Part shown: piece after piece, positions 22,808-34,042 of the stretch
How positions within the stretch are numbered: position 1 is the first letter of the stretch
How the letters are laid out: each line of letters opens with the position of its first letter
DNA from: Paenibacillus antri
GTDB taxonomy: Bacteria; Bacillota; Bacilli; Paenibacillales; YIM-B00363
Direction: 5' to 3'
Length of the DNA: 64,000 nt
NCBI RefSeq assembly: GCF_005765165.1
Contig: NZ_VCIW01000012.1
Span: 62,001 to 126,000 of the forward strand
Notes under the pieces: model-generated
The model's database searches: none
What the model was told of the DNA's origin: nothing
What the model saw: only the letters and a program-made list of their open reading frames with translations
Translations under genes and position numbers: made by a program

Positions 22808-23338
22808 CTATCGGATCGCGCTTCCGCCGAAGAGGAAACGGTGCTCCCAATGCGTACCGTCGATCTTGCTGACCGTTACGCCCTCGTCCTCCGAGAACGT
22901 GTGCAACACTTTGCCGTCTCCCATGTAGATGCCGACGTGCGTGATCCGCTTGTCGTCTTTGTCAAGATCTCGGTAATCGTCCGCGTCCGAGCCGCGGTAC
23001 GACATGAAGAACATTAAGTCGCCCTTCTTGAGATTTTGCCAGCGCTTCGTCGTCTCTCCGACTTTCTTCACGAATTCCGCTTGCCCTCTAGAGTCGCTAG
23101 GCAAGGTAATCCGCGCCCCTTCTCGGAACGCTTGCCGCGTGAAGTCCGAGCAATCGAACGTCCGCGTGTTGCTGCGGCTCGAGCCGAATTCGTAAGGGGT
23201 TCCAAGATAATCGAGGCCATTGTTGATTACGGATTTCGCTACGGCCGGGGACGCATCCGCCTCGCTCGGCAACAAGGGAAGAGCACCTAGAGCGATGGCT
23301 GCGGCAGCGACAATAGTAAGCGCTTTCTTCATTTTCAT
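22808..23338 (-). CDS. Secreted C40 (NlpC/P60) peptidase
   Basis: 176 residues with a signal peptide (KMKKALTIVAAAAIALGALP..SEADA) and one NlpC/P60 domain. Catalytic Cys is in FDCSDFTRQAF near residue 63, catalytic His in THVGIYMGDG, and a further polar residue in VLHTFSED. It cleaves peptide bonds in peptidoglycan stems. Start ATG 23338 follows AGGAGGAAGTACCC; an upstream in-frame ATG was rejected. The sequence after the catalytic Cys is closely paralleled by the lipoprotein at 49821-50513, so the two are paralogues. Confidence 0.92.
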   Translation of the reverse strand: MKMKKALTIVAAAAIALGALPLLPSEADASPAVAKSVINNGLDYLGTPYEFGSSRSNTRTFDCSDFTRQAFREGARITLPSDSRGQAEFVKKVGETTKRWQNLKKGDLMFFMSYRGSDADDYRDLDKDDKRITHVGIYMGDGKVLHTFSEDEGVTVSKIDGTHWEHRFLFGGSAIR

Positions 23339-23417
23339 GGGTACTTCCTCCTTAGGGTTGAAGTGTGCCGGCGAGAGCTGGAGCGTTGCATGCAAGACAT
23401 TGATCTATAAGATCGAA

Positions 23418-23441
23418 AATCGCGAATCCCGATTCGCGATT
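23418..23441. promoter_or_regulatory. Perfect inverted repeat upstream of the C40 peptidase
   Basis: AATCGCGAATC-CC-GATTCGCGATT, 11 bp per arm, centred about 90 bp upstream of the peptidase start. It may be an operator, or a leader hairpin in its mRNA. The flanks (23339-23645, about 300 bp without a gene) show no known riboswitch that I can recognise. Confidence 0.5.
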
Positions 23442-23645
23442 CATTGGCAGCTTCCTCGCAATACTTCTGATCTATCATTTTCGTATAGAAGTTTCGGCTA
23501 CATCCCTACAGTAACAAAAAGGTTGCAGTCTCGTAAGAGAGAGTTGGAGGAAACGTAGGAAGCATTCGCCAACGGCGGAGGAAGACATGATTTCGGGAAA
23601 AGGGGGCAGTCTAAGAAAAAATACGGACGAAAGGACGGGTTCCGC

Positions 23646-23999
23646 ATGATGAACGATCTGTTAAAGAGAGCGATTTCCCTAGGCGTCGGCATTACGGTGA
23701 CGAGCAAGGAACGAATCGAAAAATACGTGGACGACCTCGTCCGAACGGGCGACGTCGGTCCATCGGAATCGAAGGAGCTCGTCGCGCGTCTCGTCCAGCG
23801 GGGCGAGGAGCAGCAAGCCGAGCTGAAGCGGGTCGTGAAGGATCAGCTGCACAGCATGCTCGCGGAGCTGCGGGTGGCGACGAAGGAGGATGTGGAGCGG
23901 CTGGAACGCCGGTTGTCCACGATGGAAGCGAAGCTTCCGCCGGAGGCGACGCCTGACGCGACGGAGACGGCCGCGCCGCCGGCACCGCCTGCGCCATAG
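23646..23999 (+). CDS. Phasin-like coiled-coil protein
   Basis: 117 residues. The N-terminal LLKRAISLGVGITVTSKERIEKYVDDLVRTGDVGPSESKELVARLVQRGEEQQAEL resembles the PhaF/phasin-family regulators found in many Gram-positive bacteria. A coiled coil (KEDVERLERRLSTMEAKL) and a Pro/Ala-rich tail (PPAPPAP) follow. It lies 42 bp before the UbiB-type gene, a conserved pairing in Paenibacillus as I recall it. Function may be granule- or membrane-associated; unproven. Confidence 0.78.
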   Translation: MMNDLLKRAISLGVGITVTSKERIEKYVDDLVRTGDVGPSESKELVARLVQRGEEQQAELKRVVKDQLHSMLAELRVATKEDVERLERRLSTMEAKLPPEATPDATETAAPPAPPAP

Positions 24000-24041
24000 G
24001 GCGTACGGGCAAGATAAGCGTCGGAACGAGAGGGTGGCGGC

Positions 24042-25721
24042 ATGTTGATCGGCAGGCAAATTCGCCATATGAACCGGTACCGGGAAATCGCGGCGGCGCT
24101 CATTCGCCACGGCTTCGGCTTCATCGTGGAAGGAACGGAGCTGTTCCACGCGCTGTCGCTTCCGGCCCGGCTGTTTCGCGGGGTCCGGGAGGTCGAACGC
24201 AAGTCGGTCGGCGAGCGGCTGCGGTATGTCATTCAAGAGCTGGGTCCGACGTTCGTGAAGCTCGGGCAGATCGCCAGCACGCGGTCGGATATGCTGCCGG
24301 GGGATATCGTGGCGGAGCTGTCGAAGCTGCAGGATCAAGTCGAGCCTTTCCCGTACGCGGTCGTCGAGGAGATCGTCGCTTCGGAGCTGGGCGGCCGAAT
24401 CGCGGACCTCTTCGCTTCGTTCGACCCGCATCCGATCGCCGCGGCGTCGATCGGCCAAGTGCACATCGGCACGCTTCGTACGGGGGAACGGGTCGCCGTG
24501 AAAATCCAGCGTCCCGGCATCGCCCCGGCGATACGCACCGACTTGGAAATCTTGCGCAACCTCGCGGCGATCGCGGAAGCTCGGTTCGAATGGGCGAGAC
24601 GGTACCAGCTGCAGGGCATGATCGCCGAGCTCAGCCGCGCGCTGCTGCAGGAGCTCGATTATCAGATCGAAGGCCGGAATACGGATCAGATCGCAAGGCA
24701 GTTCAAGGGAGATCCGAAAGTGCGCGTGCCGGTCATTCACTGGAAGCAGACGTCCAAGCGCGTGCTCGTTATGGAATATTTGGAGGGCGTCAAGGTAAGC
24801 GAGAGGGATCGGCTCGTTCGGGAAGGGGTGAATCGGAAGGGGACGGCGGAGCGCATCTTGAACGCGCTGTTTCGCCAGATGTTCGTCGAAGGCTTCTTCC
24901 ACGCGGACCCGCATCCGGGCAATCTGCTCGCCATGCCTGACGGCTCGATCGCGTTCATCGACTTCGGCATGGTCGGACGGATGACGGAGAGCATGAAGGA
25001 AAGCTTCTCGGATCTGATCATCGCGCTGATGCGACAGAGCACCGAGGGCATTCTCAAGGCGGTGCTCCGCATGGGGCTGGTCTCGGACGACGTCCCGATG
25101 GACGAGCTGCGCCGGGACGTCGAGGATTTGCGGACCAAATATTACGGCGTCCCGTTCAGCGAGATGAGCCTCGGGGAAGCGGTGAACGATCTGCTTGATA
25201 CGGCCCGCCGGCACAATATCCGGATTCCGACGGATTTCCTGCTGCTCGGCAAGGCGCTGCTTACGGTGGAGGGCGTCGTCGTCGCGCTCGATCCCGACAT
25301 CAGCATCGTCAGCCTCGCCGAGCCGTTCGGGCTGCGGCTGCTGCGGGAGCGCCTCCGTCCGAAGCGGCTCGCCGCCGCCGCGTGGCGGGATGCGTCCGAA
25401 TACGGCGACCTGCTCGCGAAGCTGCCGAAGCAGGCGAACGAGCTGATGAACGTGGTGAAGAACGGGCAGGCGCGGCTCGAAATCAGCGTACCGGAACTGG
25501 ACGTCTTCCTGCGTAAGCTCGACCGCATCAGCAATCGTCTTTCGTTCAGCGTCGTCATGCTGGCGATCAGCATCGTGATGGCCGGACTGATCGTCGGATC
25601 GTCGCTCAGCCGGCAGCCGGGACTGCTTCTTAATGTGCCCGCGATCATTATCGGCTTCGGCATCGCGATGGCGATGCTGGCGTGGCTGCTGTTCGCCATA
25701 TTTAAGTCGGGGCGGTTTTAG
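24042..25721 (+). CDS. ABC1/AarF/UbiB atypical kinase
   Basis: 559 residues. The UbiB-type protein-kinase-like core has the invariant Ala-rich loop region AAASIGQVHIGTLRTGERVAVKIQRPGI (with the VKIQRPG lysine), DYQIEGRNTDQIARQF, the catalytic loop FHADPHPGNLL and metal-binding IDFGMVGRM. Two C-terminal membrane helices (about 500-520 and 530-552) anchor it. UbiB proteins act as ATPases in isoprenoid quinone and lipid metabolism; here menaquinone is the likely quinone. The 3' end overlaps the convergent araC stop by 4 bp. Confidence 0.92.
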   Translation: MLIGRQIRHMNRYREIAAALIRHGFGFIVEGTELFHALSLPARLFRGVREVERKSVGERLRYVIQELGPTFVKLGQIASTRSDMLPGDIVAELSKLQDQVEPFPYAVVEEIVASELGGRIADLFASFDPHPIAAASIGQVHIGTLRTGERVAVKIQRPGIAPAIRTDLEILRNLAAIAEARFEWARRYQLQGMIAELSRALLQELDYQIEGRNTDQIARQFKGDPKVRVPVIHWKQTSKRVLVMEYLEGVKVSERDRLVREGVNRKGTAERILNALFRQMFVEGFFHADPHPGNLLAMPDGSIAFIDFGMVGRMTESMKESFSDLIIALMRQSTEGILKAVLRMGLVSDDVPMDELRRDVEDLRTKYYGVPFSEMSLGEAVNDLLDTARRHNIRIPTDFLLLGKALLTVEGVVVALDPDISIVSLAEPFGLRLLRERLRPKRLAAAAWRDASEYGDLLAKLPKQANELMNVVKNGQARLEISVPELDVFLRKLDRISNRLSFSVVMLAISIVMAGLIVGSSLSRQPGLLLNVPAIIIGFGIAMAMLAWLLFAIFKSGRF

Positions 25722-26554
25722 AGCCGGTCGGATCCCGTTCGCGCGAGCGACAACGCCCGGTACGCGCTCGGCGGAACGTGGAAACGGGCGCGGAACGCCC
25801 GGCAGAAATACGGGTAGCTGCGGAAGCCCGACGCTTCCGCGATCGCCTCGAGCGGGAGATCGCTCAACAGAATGCGTTCGGAGGCGGCGGCGAGCCGTAC
25901 CTCCAGCGCGTACTTCATAATCGACTGTCCGAAGGTACGCTTGAACAAATGAGACGCGGTCGAGACGCTCACGCCGTGGCGCTTCGCGATCGAAGCGAGC
26001 GTCAGCGGCTCCGTGGCATGCCGTTCGAGGTACCGCTTGATCTGGTAAGGTACGTAAGCGGCATCGCCCGAAGCGCCGATCCGCCGGTTCCGGACGGCGC
26101 GCTCCAGCGTAAGGCACAACGCCTTCAGCAGCGCTTCCGTCAGCTCCTCGTTATCGTCGCGCAAATTGCGCTTCTCGTAGACGAGCCGCCGCCAGAGCGA
26201 CAAGATTTCTTCGCTCGCTTCGATGCGCGACTTGGAGGGGAAGTCGGTTCGCGCCAGCCATGCGTCGATCCAAGGTCCGTCGCAGACCAAGTAGAAATCC
26301 GCGCTGTCGATGCGCTTCTCCCCGTTCTCGTCCGGACCCGCGTCGATCTCGAGCCGATACGAGTCGCCCGGCTTCGAGACGATCAGGTCCCCGGGCTCGA
26401 TCGAATGCTTCGTGCCGCATAATACGGCCGAACACGTCCCCGTCACCTGCAGCCGAAGCAGCAGATGGGGTTGTTTTTGGATTCCCTGGCTGTAGAACGG
26501 CTTCGCATGCCGCGAGTAGCCGAGCGCGATCGTACGCGCGCCGACGACGTCCAT
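25718..26554 (-). CDS. AraC family transcriptional regulator
   Basis: 278 residues: an N-terminal cupin-like ligand-binding domain (about 1-150, HLLLRLQVTGTCSAVLCGTKHSIEPGDLIVSKPGDSY) and a C-terminal double helix-turn-helix (about 180-275, LTLASIAKRHGVSVSTASHLFKRTFGQSIMKY, then PLEAIAEASGFRSYPYFCRAFRARFHVPPSAYR). Start ATG 26554 follows AAAGGAGG at 8 nt; a 21-residue upstream extension was rejected. It is divergent from the Gfo/Idh oxidoreductase gene and is its likely regulator. Confidence 0.92.
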   Translation of the reverse strand: MDVVGARTIALGYSRHAKPFYSQGIQKQPHLLLRLQVTGTCSAVLCGTKHSIEPGDLIVSKPGDSYRLEIDAGPDENGEKRIDSADFYLVCDGPWIDAWLARTDFPSKSRIEASEEILSLWRRLVYEKRNLRDDNEELTEALLKALCLTLERAVRNRRIGASGDAAYVPYQIKRYLERHATEPLTLASIAKRHGVSVSTASHLFKRTFGQSIMKYALEVRLAAASERILLSDLPLEAIAEASGFRSYPYFCRAFRARFHVPPSAYRALSLARTGSDRL

Positions 26555-26747
26555 AGCGGCGGCCTCCTTTGCTCCAACATCTCCTTTCATCATAACAATT
26601 GCAAGATCGGTCAACAATCGGCGAATCGGACATTCTCTTCGGCAAGCGCTCTTATTTATACTTGGGTCTAGCGGGGACAGGAAGAACGCAAGGCGTAACC
26701 CAGGCGTTCTTCGCGAAAATAAGTCAAACGAAAGAGGGATCGATCAC

Positions 26748-27815
26748 ATGAGCGGCAAGTTGCGGTTGGGCGTCGTAGGCGCGGGAGGCATCTTTAAAGC
26801 GGTACATCAGAAAGCATGGATGGAGCATCCGGAAGTCGAAGTCGTCGCGGTATGCGACATCAATCTGGAGCGGGCGCGGCAGGTCGCGGCAAGCATGGGC
26901 GTCGAAGCGGCTTACGCGGATTATCGGGAGCTGCTGAAGCGGGACGATATCGATATGATCGATATTTGCACGCCGAATTTGTTCCACTCCGAAATCGCGA
27001 TCGCCGCGCTGCAGGCCGGGAAGCATGTGTTCTGCGAAAAGCCGGACGCCGTCAACCCCGAAGAAGCGCAGAAGATGGCCGACGCGGCCGCGGCGAGCGG
27101 CAAGCTGCTCATGGTCATGCGGAACAATCGGTTCAATCCGTCGTCGCAGTTCTTGAAGCGGTTCATCGACGAGGGGCTGATGGGCGAAATCTACACGGGA
27201 CGCTGCGGCTGGGTGCGACGCAGGGGCATTCCGGGCAAGGGCGGCTGGTTTACGACGAAGGAGCTGTCGGGCGGCGGTCCGCTGATCGACCTCGGCGTGC
27301 ACTTCATCGACGTCGCGATGTGGCTGATGAACAACCCGAAGCCGGTGGCGGTTACCGGGGCGACGTATACGAAGTTCGCGAACGACGACATTTCCGATTC
27401 CGTGCACAGCTCGTTCGGCGAGAAGAAGGACGACGGCACGTTCGACGTCGAGGATCTCGCGATCGGCTTCATCCGATTCGAGAACGGCGCGTCGCTGCAG
27501 ATCGAATTCAGCTGGGCGTCGAACGTCGGGGAAGAGATGAACTTCGTCGAGCTGCGCGGCACGAAGTCGGGCGCGAGCCTGAAGAACGGCAGGCTGCAGA
27601 TTTTCTCGGAAGCGGCCGGCCAGCTGACGGACACGGTGCCGGTCATCAAGGGCGCCGAGCACGTGCAGCCGCATGCGGAGCATATCAAGCATTTCGTCGA
27701 TTGCTTGATGGGGCGCGCGGAGCCGATCATTCGTCCGGAGCACGGGGTCGACATGATCAAGATTTTGTCCGCGATTTACGAGTCGGCCGAGACGGGACGC
27801 GAAGTACGGTTATAG
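26748..27815 (+). CDS. Gfo/Idh/MocA family oxidoreductase
   Basis: 355 residues. N-terminal Rossmann fold with LGVVGAGGIFKAVHQKAW (GxGxxG-like), the nucleotide-proximal EKP motif in FCEKPDAVNPEEA (about 88-92), and the C-terminal catalytic signature GGPLIDLGVHFIDVAMWL (Asp and His). Such enzymes oxidise or reduce sugars, inositols or sugar acids with NAD(P). AAAGAGGG precedes the ATG. Single gene, divergent from an AraC regulator, so probably induced by its sugar substrate. Confidence 0.93.
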   Translation: MSGKLRLGVVGAGGIFKAVHQKAWMEHPEVEVVAVCDINLERARQVAASMGVEAAYADYRELLKRDDIDMIDICTPNLFHSEIAIAALQAGKHVFCEKPDAVNPEEAQKMADAAAASGKLLMVMRNNRFNPSSQFLKRFIDEGLMGEIYTGRCGWVRRRGIPGKGGWFTTKELSGGGPLIDLGVHFIDVAMWLMNNPKPVAVTGATYTKFANDDISDSVHSSFGEKKDDGTFDVEDLAIGFIRFENGASLQIEFSWASNVGEEMNFVELRGTKSGASLKNGRLQIFSEAAGQLTDTVPVIKGAEHVQPHAEHIKHFVDCLMGRAEPIIRPEHGVDMIKILSAIYESAETGREVRL

Positions 27816-27820
27816 TATAG

Positions 27821-27863
27821 AAAAAGCTGCTCCGGACGCCGATGGCGCGGAGCAGCTTTTTTT
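27821..27863. terminator. Bidirectional Rho-independent terminator
   Basis: AAAAAGCTGCTCC pairs with GGAGCAGCTTTTT around a short GC loop, with A- and T-tracts on both sides. It serves the Gfo/Idh gene and the convergent gltBD operon. Confidence 0.9.
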
Positions 27864-27889
27864 CGGTTTGCGCCTATCGCTGGCTGGCT

Positions 27890-29374
27890 TTACGGCAGCT
27901 GCGTAGAGCCCATCAGCCAACGGTCGCACTCGCGCGCGGCCTCGCGGCCTTCGTTGATCGCCCAGACGACGAGGCTCTGGCCGCGGCGCATGTCGCCGGC
28001 GGCGAACACGCCTTCGACGTTCGTCGCGTACGCGCCGTACGCCGCCTTGGCGTTCGAACGCTCGTCGCGCTCGACGCCGAGCTGCTCGAGCACGGTCGGC
28101 TCCGGGCCGAGGAAGCCCATCGCGAGCAGCACGAGATCGGCCGGGTACACCTTCTCGCTGCCCGGTACCTCGACGGGAACGAAGCGGCCGGCGTCGTCCT
28201 TTTTCCACTCGATCTGCACGGTGTGAAGCTCCTTCACATGGCCGTTCTCGTCGCCGACGAACTTCTTGGTGTTGATCAGGTACCGGCGCGGGTCGTCGCC
28301 GAACGCGGCGGCGGCTTCCTCCTGCCCGTAGTCCATCTTGTACACCTTCGGCCATTCCGGCCACGGATTGTTCGCGGCGCGCTTCTCGGGCGGCCTCGGC
28401 ATAATCTCGAATTGCGTGACGCTCTTCGCGCCGTGGCGCATCGACGTGCCGACGCAGTCGGTGCCGGTGTCGCCGCCGCCGATGACGATGACGTGCTTGC
28501 CCTCGGCGGACAGGAAGGCGCCGTCGGCGTGCTCCGAATCGAGCAGGCTCTTCGTATTTTTGTGCAAAAACTCCATCGCGAGATGGACGCCCTTCAGTTC
28601 GCGCCCCTCGATGCCGAGATCGCGCGCCTTCGTCGCGCCGCCGCACAGGACGATCGCGTCGTACTCCTCGCGCAGCCGCGACGCGGGCACGTCCTTGCCG
28701 ATCTCGCAGCCCGTTACGAACGTAATTCCTTCCGCCTTCATCAGGTCGATCCGGCGCTGGACGTATTTCTTATCCAGCTTCATGTTCGGGATGCCGTACA
28801 TGAGCAGGCCGCCGGGGCGATCGGCGCGCTCGTATACGGTTACCGTATGACCGGCTTTGTTCAGCTGCGCGGCGCAGGCGAGGCCGGACGGGCCGGAGCC
28901 GACGACGGCGACCTTCTTGCCGGTGCGCGTCTCCGGCGGCTGCGGGGTAATCCAGCCTTCGGCGAAGCCGCGTTCGACGATCGCCTTCTCGATCGACTTA
29001 ATGGCGACCGGCGCATCGTTCAATCCGACCGTGCATGAACCTTCGCACGGAGCGGGACAGACGCGGCCCGTGAATTCCGGGAAGTTGTTCGTCCGGTGGA
29101 GCCGGTCCAGCGCCTCGCGCCATCGGCCCCGGTAGACGAGATCGTTCCATTCCGGGATCAGGTTGTTGACCGGACAGCCCGCGGCCATGCCGGCGATCAG
29201 CTTGCCGGTGTGGCAGAACGGGATGCCGCAATCCATGCATCGCGCCCCTTGATCGCGGAGCTTCTCCTCCTGCATCGGCGCGGCGAACTCGCGAAAGTGA
29301 GAGATGCGAAGGAGCGGCGCTTCCTCCGTCGCCGTTTCGCGGCGGTATTCCATAAATCCTGTCGGTTTGCCCAT
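27890..29374 (-). CDS. gltD: Glutamate synthase (NADPH) small subunit
   Basis: 494 residues; supplies electrons from NADPH to the large subunit. N-terminal Fe-S ligands are in [24 protein letters not shown] and [14 protein letters not shown]. The FAD-binding motif is [17 protein letters not shown], the NADPH motif [14 protein letters not shown], and a C-terminal [20 protein letters not shown] places the FAD. It starts 24 bp after gltB with GGAGGAGG upstream, so the two are one operon. Confidence 0.97.
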   Translation of the reverse strand: MGKPTGFMEYRRETATEEAPLLRISHFREFAAPMQEEKLRDQGARCMDCGIPFCHTGKLIAGMAAGCPVNNLIPEWNDLVYRGRWREALDRLHRTNNFPEFTGRVCPAPCEGSCTVGLNDAPVAIKSIEKAIVERGFAEGWITPQPPETRTGKKVAVVGSGPSGLACAAQLNKAGHTVTVYERADRPGGLLMYGIPNMKLDKKYVQRRIDLMKAEGITFVTGCEIGKDVPASRLREEYDAIVLCGGATKARDLGIEGRELKGVHLAMEFLHKNTKSLLDSEHADGAFLSAEGKHVIVIGGGDTGTDCVGTSMRHGAKSVTQFEIMPRPPEKRAANNPWPEWPKVYKMDYGQEEAAAAFGDDPRRYLINTKKFVGDENGHVKELHTVQIEWKKDDAGRFVPVEVPGSEKVYPADLVLLAMGFLGPEPTVLEQLGVERDERSNAKAAYGAYATNVEGVFAAGDMRRGQSLVVWAINEGREAARECDRWLMGSTQLP

Positions 29375-29398
29375 GAATCTCGTTCCTCCTCCCCTGGA

Positions 29399-32300
29399 TT
29401 AGTTGCCGCCGACGCGGGAGACGTCGCGCATATTTTCTTCGAACGCCGCAAGGATCGCCTTGTCGTTCGCGAGACCCGCCTTCTTGCCTCGTTCGATCGC
29501 CTCGAACATCCGCTTGTAGTCCTTCGGGATGATCTTCACGAAGTCGAGCACGGCTTCCTCCCAGCGATCTAGGATGCGCCGGCCGACGTCGCTGTCGGTG
29601 AACTTCACGTGATTGCGGATCATCGTCTTCACTTCGTTCACTTCGTAGTGCTCTTCGATCTTCTCGAACAGCACCATCTCCGCGTTGACGCGGCTCCGGA
29701 GCGCGCCTTGCGGGTCGTACACGTAAGCGATGCCGCCCGACATACCCGCCGCGAAGTTGCGGCCCGTGGGGCCGAGCACGACGACGCGTCCGCCGGTCAT
29801 ATATTCGCAGCCGTGATCGCCGACGCCCTCGACGACGGCCTGCACGCCGCTGTTGCGCACGGCGAACCGTTCGCCGGCGATGCCGCGGATGTACGCTTCG
29901 CCGCTCGTCGCGCCATAGAAAGCTACGTTGCCGATGATGATGTTATCTTCGGGAACGAACGCCGCCTTTTCCGGAGGAAACACGACGATCTTGCCGCCGG
30001 ACAGTCCCTTGCCGACATAATCGTTCGCGTCGCCCTCGAGCGACAGCGTCACGCCCCTCGGCACGAAGGCGCCGAAGCTCTGACCCGCGGAGCCGTCGAA
30101 ATGGATGCGGATCGTGTCGTGCGGCAGCCCCTCGGCGCCGTACCGCCGCGTCACTTCGCTGCCGAGAATCGTGCCGACGACGCGGTTCGTGTTGCGGATC
30201 GGCAGCACCGCGTGGACGTTCTCCTTGCGTTCGAGCGCAGGCTCGCAAATTTCGAGCAGCTTGACGACGTCGATGGAGCGATCCAGCCCGTGGTCCTGCT
30301 TGACGGAGCAGAAGCGCCCCACGGTGTCCGGCACGTCGGGCCGGTGGAGAAGAGGCGTCAGGTCAACGCCGCGCGCCTTCCAGTGCGCGATCGCCTGCTT
30401 CGGCTCAAGCACGTCGGTACGGCCGACCATCTCTTCGATCGTACGGAAGCCGAGCGAGGCCATCAATTCTCGCGTATCCTCCGCGATGAACTTCATCAGG
30501 TTGACGACGTGCTCCGGGTCGCCGGCGAATTTGGCGCGAAGCTCCGGATTTTGCGTCGCGACGCCGACCGGGCACGTGTCGAGATGGCACACGCGCATCA
30601 TGACGCACCCGAGCGCGATGAGCGGCGTCGTGGCGAAGCCGAATTCTTCGGCGCCGAGCAGGGCGGCGACGACGACGTCGCGGCCGGTCATCAGCTTGCC
30701 GTCCGTCTCGACCGTGATGCGGCTGCGCAGGTCGTTCAGCACGAGCGTCTGGTGCGTCTCCGCGAGACCGAGCTCCCACGGCAGGCCGGCGTGCCGGATA
30801 CTCGTCTGCGGCGAGGCGCCCGTGCCGCCTTCGTAGCCGCTGATCAGCACGACGTCGGCTTTGCCCTTGGCGACGCCGGCGGCGATCGTGCCGACGCCGA
30901 CCTCGGAGACGAGCTTCACGCTGATGCGCGCCCGCGGGTTGGCGTTCTTCAGGTCGTGAATGAGCTCGGCGAGATCCTCGATCGAATAGATGTCATGGTG
31001 CGGCGGCGGGGAGATGAGGCCGACGCCCGGCGTCACGCCGCGCACCTCTGCGACCCACGGGTACACCTTGCTGCCCGGCAGCTGCCCGCCCTCGCCGGGC
31101 TTCGCGCCCTGCGCCATCTTGATCTGAATCTCGTCGGCGTTCACCAGGTAATTGCTTGTGACGCCGAAACGGCCCGAGGCGACCTGCTTGATCGCGCTGC
31201 GGCGAAGATCGCCGTTCGCGTCGGGCAAGAACCGGTTCGGATGCTCGCCGCCTTCGCCGGTGTTGCTCTTGCCGCCGATGCGGTTCATCGCGATCGCGAG
31301 CGTCTCGTGCGCCTCCTGACTGATGGAGCCGTACGACATGGCGCCCGTCTTGAACCGCTTGAAAATCGCCTCCGCCGGCTCGACCTCCTCGATCGGCACC
31401 GGCTGCCGACCGCTCCTGAATTGCAGCAGGCCGCGAAGGTGGAACTGCTTCTCGCTGTCGCGCGCGATCCATTTCGCGAATTGCTTATACGTCTGGTAGT
31501 TGCCGGTGCGCACGGCGGATTGGAGAGCGTGGATCGTCTCCGGGCTGTACAGATGCTCTTCGCCGTCCTTGCGCCATTGCAGGTCGCCGCCGGGGTCGAG
31601 GGTGGCATCGCCTCCGTGCCGCTTCGAGAACGCTCGATCATGCCGCAGCAGCGTCTCCTTCGCGACTTCCTCGATGCCGATGCCTTCGATGCGGGACGTC
31701 GTCCACGTGAAATACTTTTCCACGAATGCCGCGTTCAGGCCGATCGCTTCGAAAATTTGCGCGCCCCGATAGCTTTGGATCGTCGAGATGCCCATCTTGG
31801 CGAGCACCTTCACGACGCCCTTGGTGGCGGCTTTCACGTAGTTGTATTCGGCTTTCGCCCGGTCGACGCCCTTCAATTGCCCTTCCTCGATCATGCCGCC
31901 TAGCGTCTCGAACGCGAGGTACGGATTGATCGCCTCCGCGCCGAAGCCGAGCAGCACCGCGAAATGATGCACCTCCCGCGGCTCTCCCGACTCCAACACG
32001 AGACTGACGCGCGTGCGCGTCCCTCGGCGGATGAGGTGATGATGCGTCCCCGCCACGGCGAGCAGCGCGGGGATCGGCGCAAGGTCCGCGCTCACGCCGC
32101 GGTCGGACAGCAGAATGAGATTGGCGCCCGCGGCGATCTCTCGGTCGACGGCCGCGAACAGCGTCTCCATCGCGCGCTCGAGCCCCTCGGCGCCGCTCGC
32201 GGCGGGAAACAGGATCGGCACGGTGGACGAGCGGAACCCTTCGCGCCGGATGTAGCGCAGCTTCGCCAACTCGACGTTCGTCAGGAACGGCGTCTTCAGA

Positions 32301-34042
32301 CGAATGTGTCGGCAGCTCTCCGGCTCCGGCGCGATCAGATTGCGCTCCGGTCCGAGCGTCGTGCCCTGCGCCGTAATGATCTCCTCGAAGTTCGCGTCGA
32401 TCGGCGGGTTCGTCACCTGCGCGAACAGCTGCTTGAAATAGTGGTAGAGCAGCTGCGGCCGCTCCGACAGGACGGCGAGCGGCGCGTCGTAGCCCATCGA
32501 GCCGATCGGGTCGATGCCGTGCGTCGCCATCGGCTCCAGAAACTTGCGCAGCGTCTCGAAGCTGTAGCCGAACGCCTGCTGGCGCCGGCGCAGCTCGGCG
32601 ACCGCCGCCCCCGGCGGTTCGAGCGTCGCGACCCCCGCCGCGGATTCCCGCGCCGCCTCCGTAGGCGTCTCCGGCAAATCCTCCAGGCTGATCAAGTGCA
32701 AATCGAGCCAAGCCTGGTACGGCTTCTCGTTTACGATGCGCGCCTTGATCTCCTCGTCCGAGACGATGCGGCCTTCCGTCGTGTCCACGAGCAGCATGCG
32801 TCCCGGCTGAAGCCGCGACTTCGCGGCGATCCGCTCGGGCGGCAGCGGCAGGACGCCGACCTCCGACGCGAGCACGATCAGATCGTCCGTGGTGACGTAG
32901 TAGCGGGAGGGGCGGAGGCCGTTGCGGTCGAGCACGGCGCCGATCATCCGTCCGTCGGTGAACGCGATCGCGGCGGGGCCGTCCCACGGTTCCATCAAGC
33001 AGCTATGGTATTCGTAGAAGGCTTTCTTTTCCGGGCTCATCGATTCATGCTTCGACCAGGGCTCCGGAATCATCATCATCGCCGCATGCGGCAGCGACCG
33101 TCCGGAGAGCATGAGAAACTCGAGCACGTTATCGAAAATTTGCGAATCGGAGCCGTCCGTATCGACGATCGGGAGAATCTTGCGGATATCGTCGCCGAAC
33201 AGTTCGGACGCGAGCAGCGATTCGCGCGCGCGCATCCAGTTGATATTGCCTCGAAGCGTGTTGATTTCGCCGTTGTGGATTAAGTAGCGGTACGGGTGGG
33301 CCCGTTCCCAGCTCGGGAACGTATTCGTGCTGAATCGCGAGTGGACGAGCGCCAGCGCGCTCTCGCAGGAAGGATCTTGCAGTTCAAGGTAATAGGCGTC
33401 TACCTGTTCGGGCGTCAGCATGCCCTTGTACACGATGGTGCGGCTCGAGAAGCTCGAGAAATAGCGGGGTTCTTGCGCTGCGACCGTCTCCAACGCCCGT
33501 TCGGCGCGCTTGCGGATGACGAACAGCTTCCGTTCGAACGCGAGGTCGTCGCCGCCGCCGGGACCGGAGCTGGAGCATGCGACGAACAGCTGCCGGACGA
33601 CGGGCTCCGCCGCCTTCGCGCGGTCGCCGAGCGTTCCGTTATCGACCGGCACGGTGCGCCAGCCGAGGACGATCTGGCCTTCTTCGCGAACGATGTCTTC
33701 GACGAGGCGCTCGCATTCCGCGCGCGTCGCGGCGTCCTTCGGCAGGAACGTCATGCCGACGCCGTACGTTCCGGGAGAGGGGAGCTCGAAGCCGAGGCCG
33801 AGACACGCTTTCACAAAATAACGGTGAGGGATTTGGAGCAAGATGCCGGCTCCGTCCCCCGTGTTCGTTTCGCTGCCTTGGCCGCCTCGATGGTCGAGGT
33901 TGCAGAGCACGCTTAGCGCCTGCCGGACGATCTCGTGGGAGGGAGCGCCCTTGATGTTCGCTACGAAACCGATACCGCACGCGTCATGCTCGTTGCGAGG
34001 GTCGTAGAGCCCCTGTTTTGGGGGTAGCCTGTGATCCTTCAT
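29399..34042 (-). CDS. gltB: Glutamate synthase large subunit
   Basis: 1547 residues; makes two glutamates from glutamine and 2-oxoglutarate. Class II amidotransferase at the N-terminus, whose catalytic Cys is in HDACGIGF (residue 22, so a short propeptide is removed). The FMN/synthase domain includes [37 protein letters not shown] and [17 protein letters not shown]. The 3Fe-4S cluster Cys are in [21 protein letters not shown] beta-helix forms the C-terminus ([19 protein letters not shown]). Start ATG 34042 has AGAAAGG 9 nt upstream; TTG 34051 is less likely. The regulatory region upstream is AT-richer, with a cre-like site at 34202-34215. Confidence 0.97.
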   Translation of the reverse strand: MKDHRLPPKQGLYDPRNEHDACGIGFVANIKGAPSHEIVRQALSVLCNLDHRGGQGSETNTGDGAGILLQIPHRYFVKACLGLGFELPSPGTYGVGMTFLPKDAATRAECERLVEDIVREEGQIVLGWRTVPVDNGTLGDRAKAAEPVVRQLFVACSSSGPGGGDDLAFERKLFVIRKRAERALETVAAQEPRYFSSFSSRTIVYKGMLTPEQVDAYYLELQDPSCESALALVHSRFSTNTFPSWERAHPYRYLIHNGEINTLRGNINWMRARESLLASELFGDDIRKILPIVDTDGSDSQIFDNVLEFLMLSGRSLPHAAMMMIPEPWSKHESMSPEKKAFYEYHSCLMEPWDGPAAIAFTDGRMIGAVLDRNGLRPSRYYVTTDDLIVLASEVGVLPLPPERIAAKSRLQPGRMLLVDTTEGRIVSDEEIKARIVNEKPYQAWLDLHLISLEDLPETPTEAARESAAGVATLEPPGAAVAELRRRQQAFGYSFETLRKFLEPMATHGIDPIGSMGYDAPLAVLSERPQLLYHYFKQLFAQVTNPPIDANFEEIITAQGTTLGPERNLIAPEPESCRHIRLKTPFLTNVELAKLRYIRREGFRSSTVPILFPAASGAEGLERAMETLFAAVDREIAAGANLILLSDRGVSADLAPIPALLAVAGTHHHLIRRGTRTRVSLVLESGEPREVHHFAVLLGFGAEAINPYLAFETLGGMIEEGQLKGVDRAKAEYNYVKAATKGVVKVLAKMGISTIQSYRGAQIFEAIGLNAAFVEKYFTWTTSRIEGIGIEEVAKETLLRHDRAFSKRHGGDATLDPGGDLQWRKDGEEHLYSPETIHALQSAVRTGNYQTYKQFAKWIARDSEKQFHLRGLLQFRSGRQPVPIEEVEPAEAIFKRFKTGAMSYGSISQEAHETLAIAMNRIGGKSNTGEGGEHPNRFLPDANGDLRRSAIKQVASGRFGVTSNYLVNADEIQIKMAQGAKPGEGGQLPGSKVYPWVAEVRGVTPGVGLISPPPHHDIYSIEDLAELIHDLKNANPRARISVKLVSEVGVGTIAAGVAKGKADVVLISGYEGGTGASPQTSIRHAGLPWELGLAETHQTLVLNDLRSRITVETDGKLMTGRDVVVAALLGAEEFGFATTPLIALGCVMMRVCHLDTCPVGVATQNPELRAKFAGDPEHVVNLMKFIAEDTRELMASLGFRTIEEMVGRTDVLEPKQAIAHWKARGVDLTPLLHRPDVPDTVGRFCSVKQDHGLDRSIDVVKLLEICEPALERKENVHAVLPIRNTNRVVGTILGSEVTRRYGAEGLPHDTIRIHFDGSAGQSFGAFVPRGVTLSLEGDANDYVGKGLSGGKIVVFPPEKAAFVPEDNIIIGNVAFYGATSGEAYIRGIAGERFAVRNSGVQAVVEGVGDHGCEYMTGGRVVVLGPTGRNFAAGMSGGIAYVYDPQGALRSRVNAEMVLFEKIEEHYEVNEVKTMIRNHVKFTDSDVGRRILDRWEEAVLDFVKIIPKDYKRMFEAIERGKKAGLANDKAILAAFEENMRDVSRVGGN

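Noticed and set aside
26640-26670. A cre-like GGCAAGCGCTCTTA before the Gfo/Idh gene
   Set aside because: Too many mismatches to the cre pattern outside the GCGCT core.
29609-33916. Several open frames of 200-760 codons on the plus strand opposite gltB
   Set aside because: They are GC-rich shadows of the glutamate synthase gene, with Arg/Ala/Asp-biased sequence and no ribosome-binding sites.
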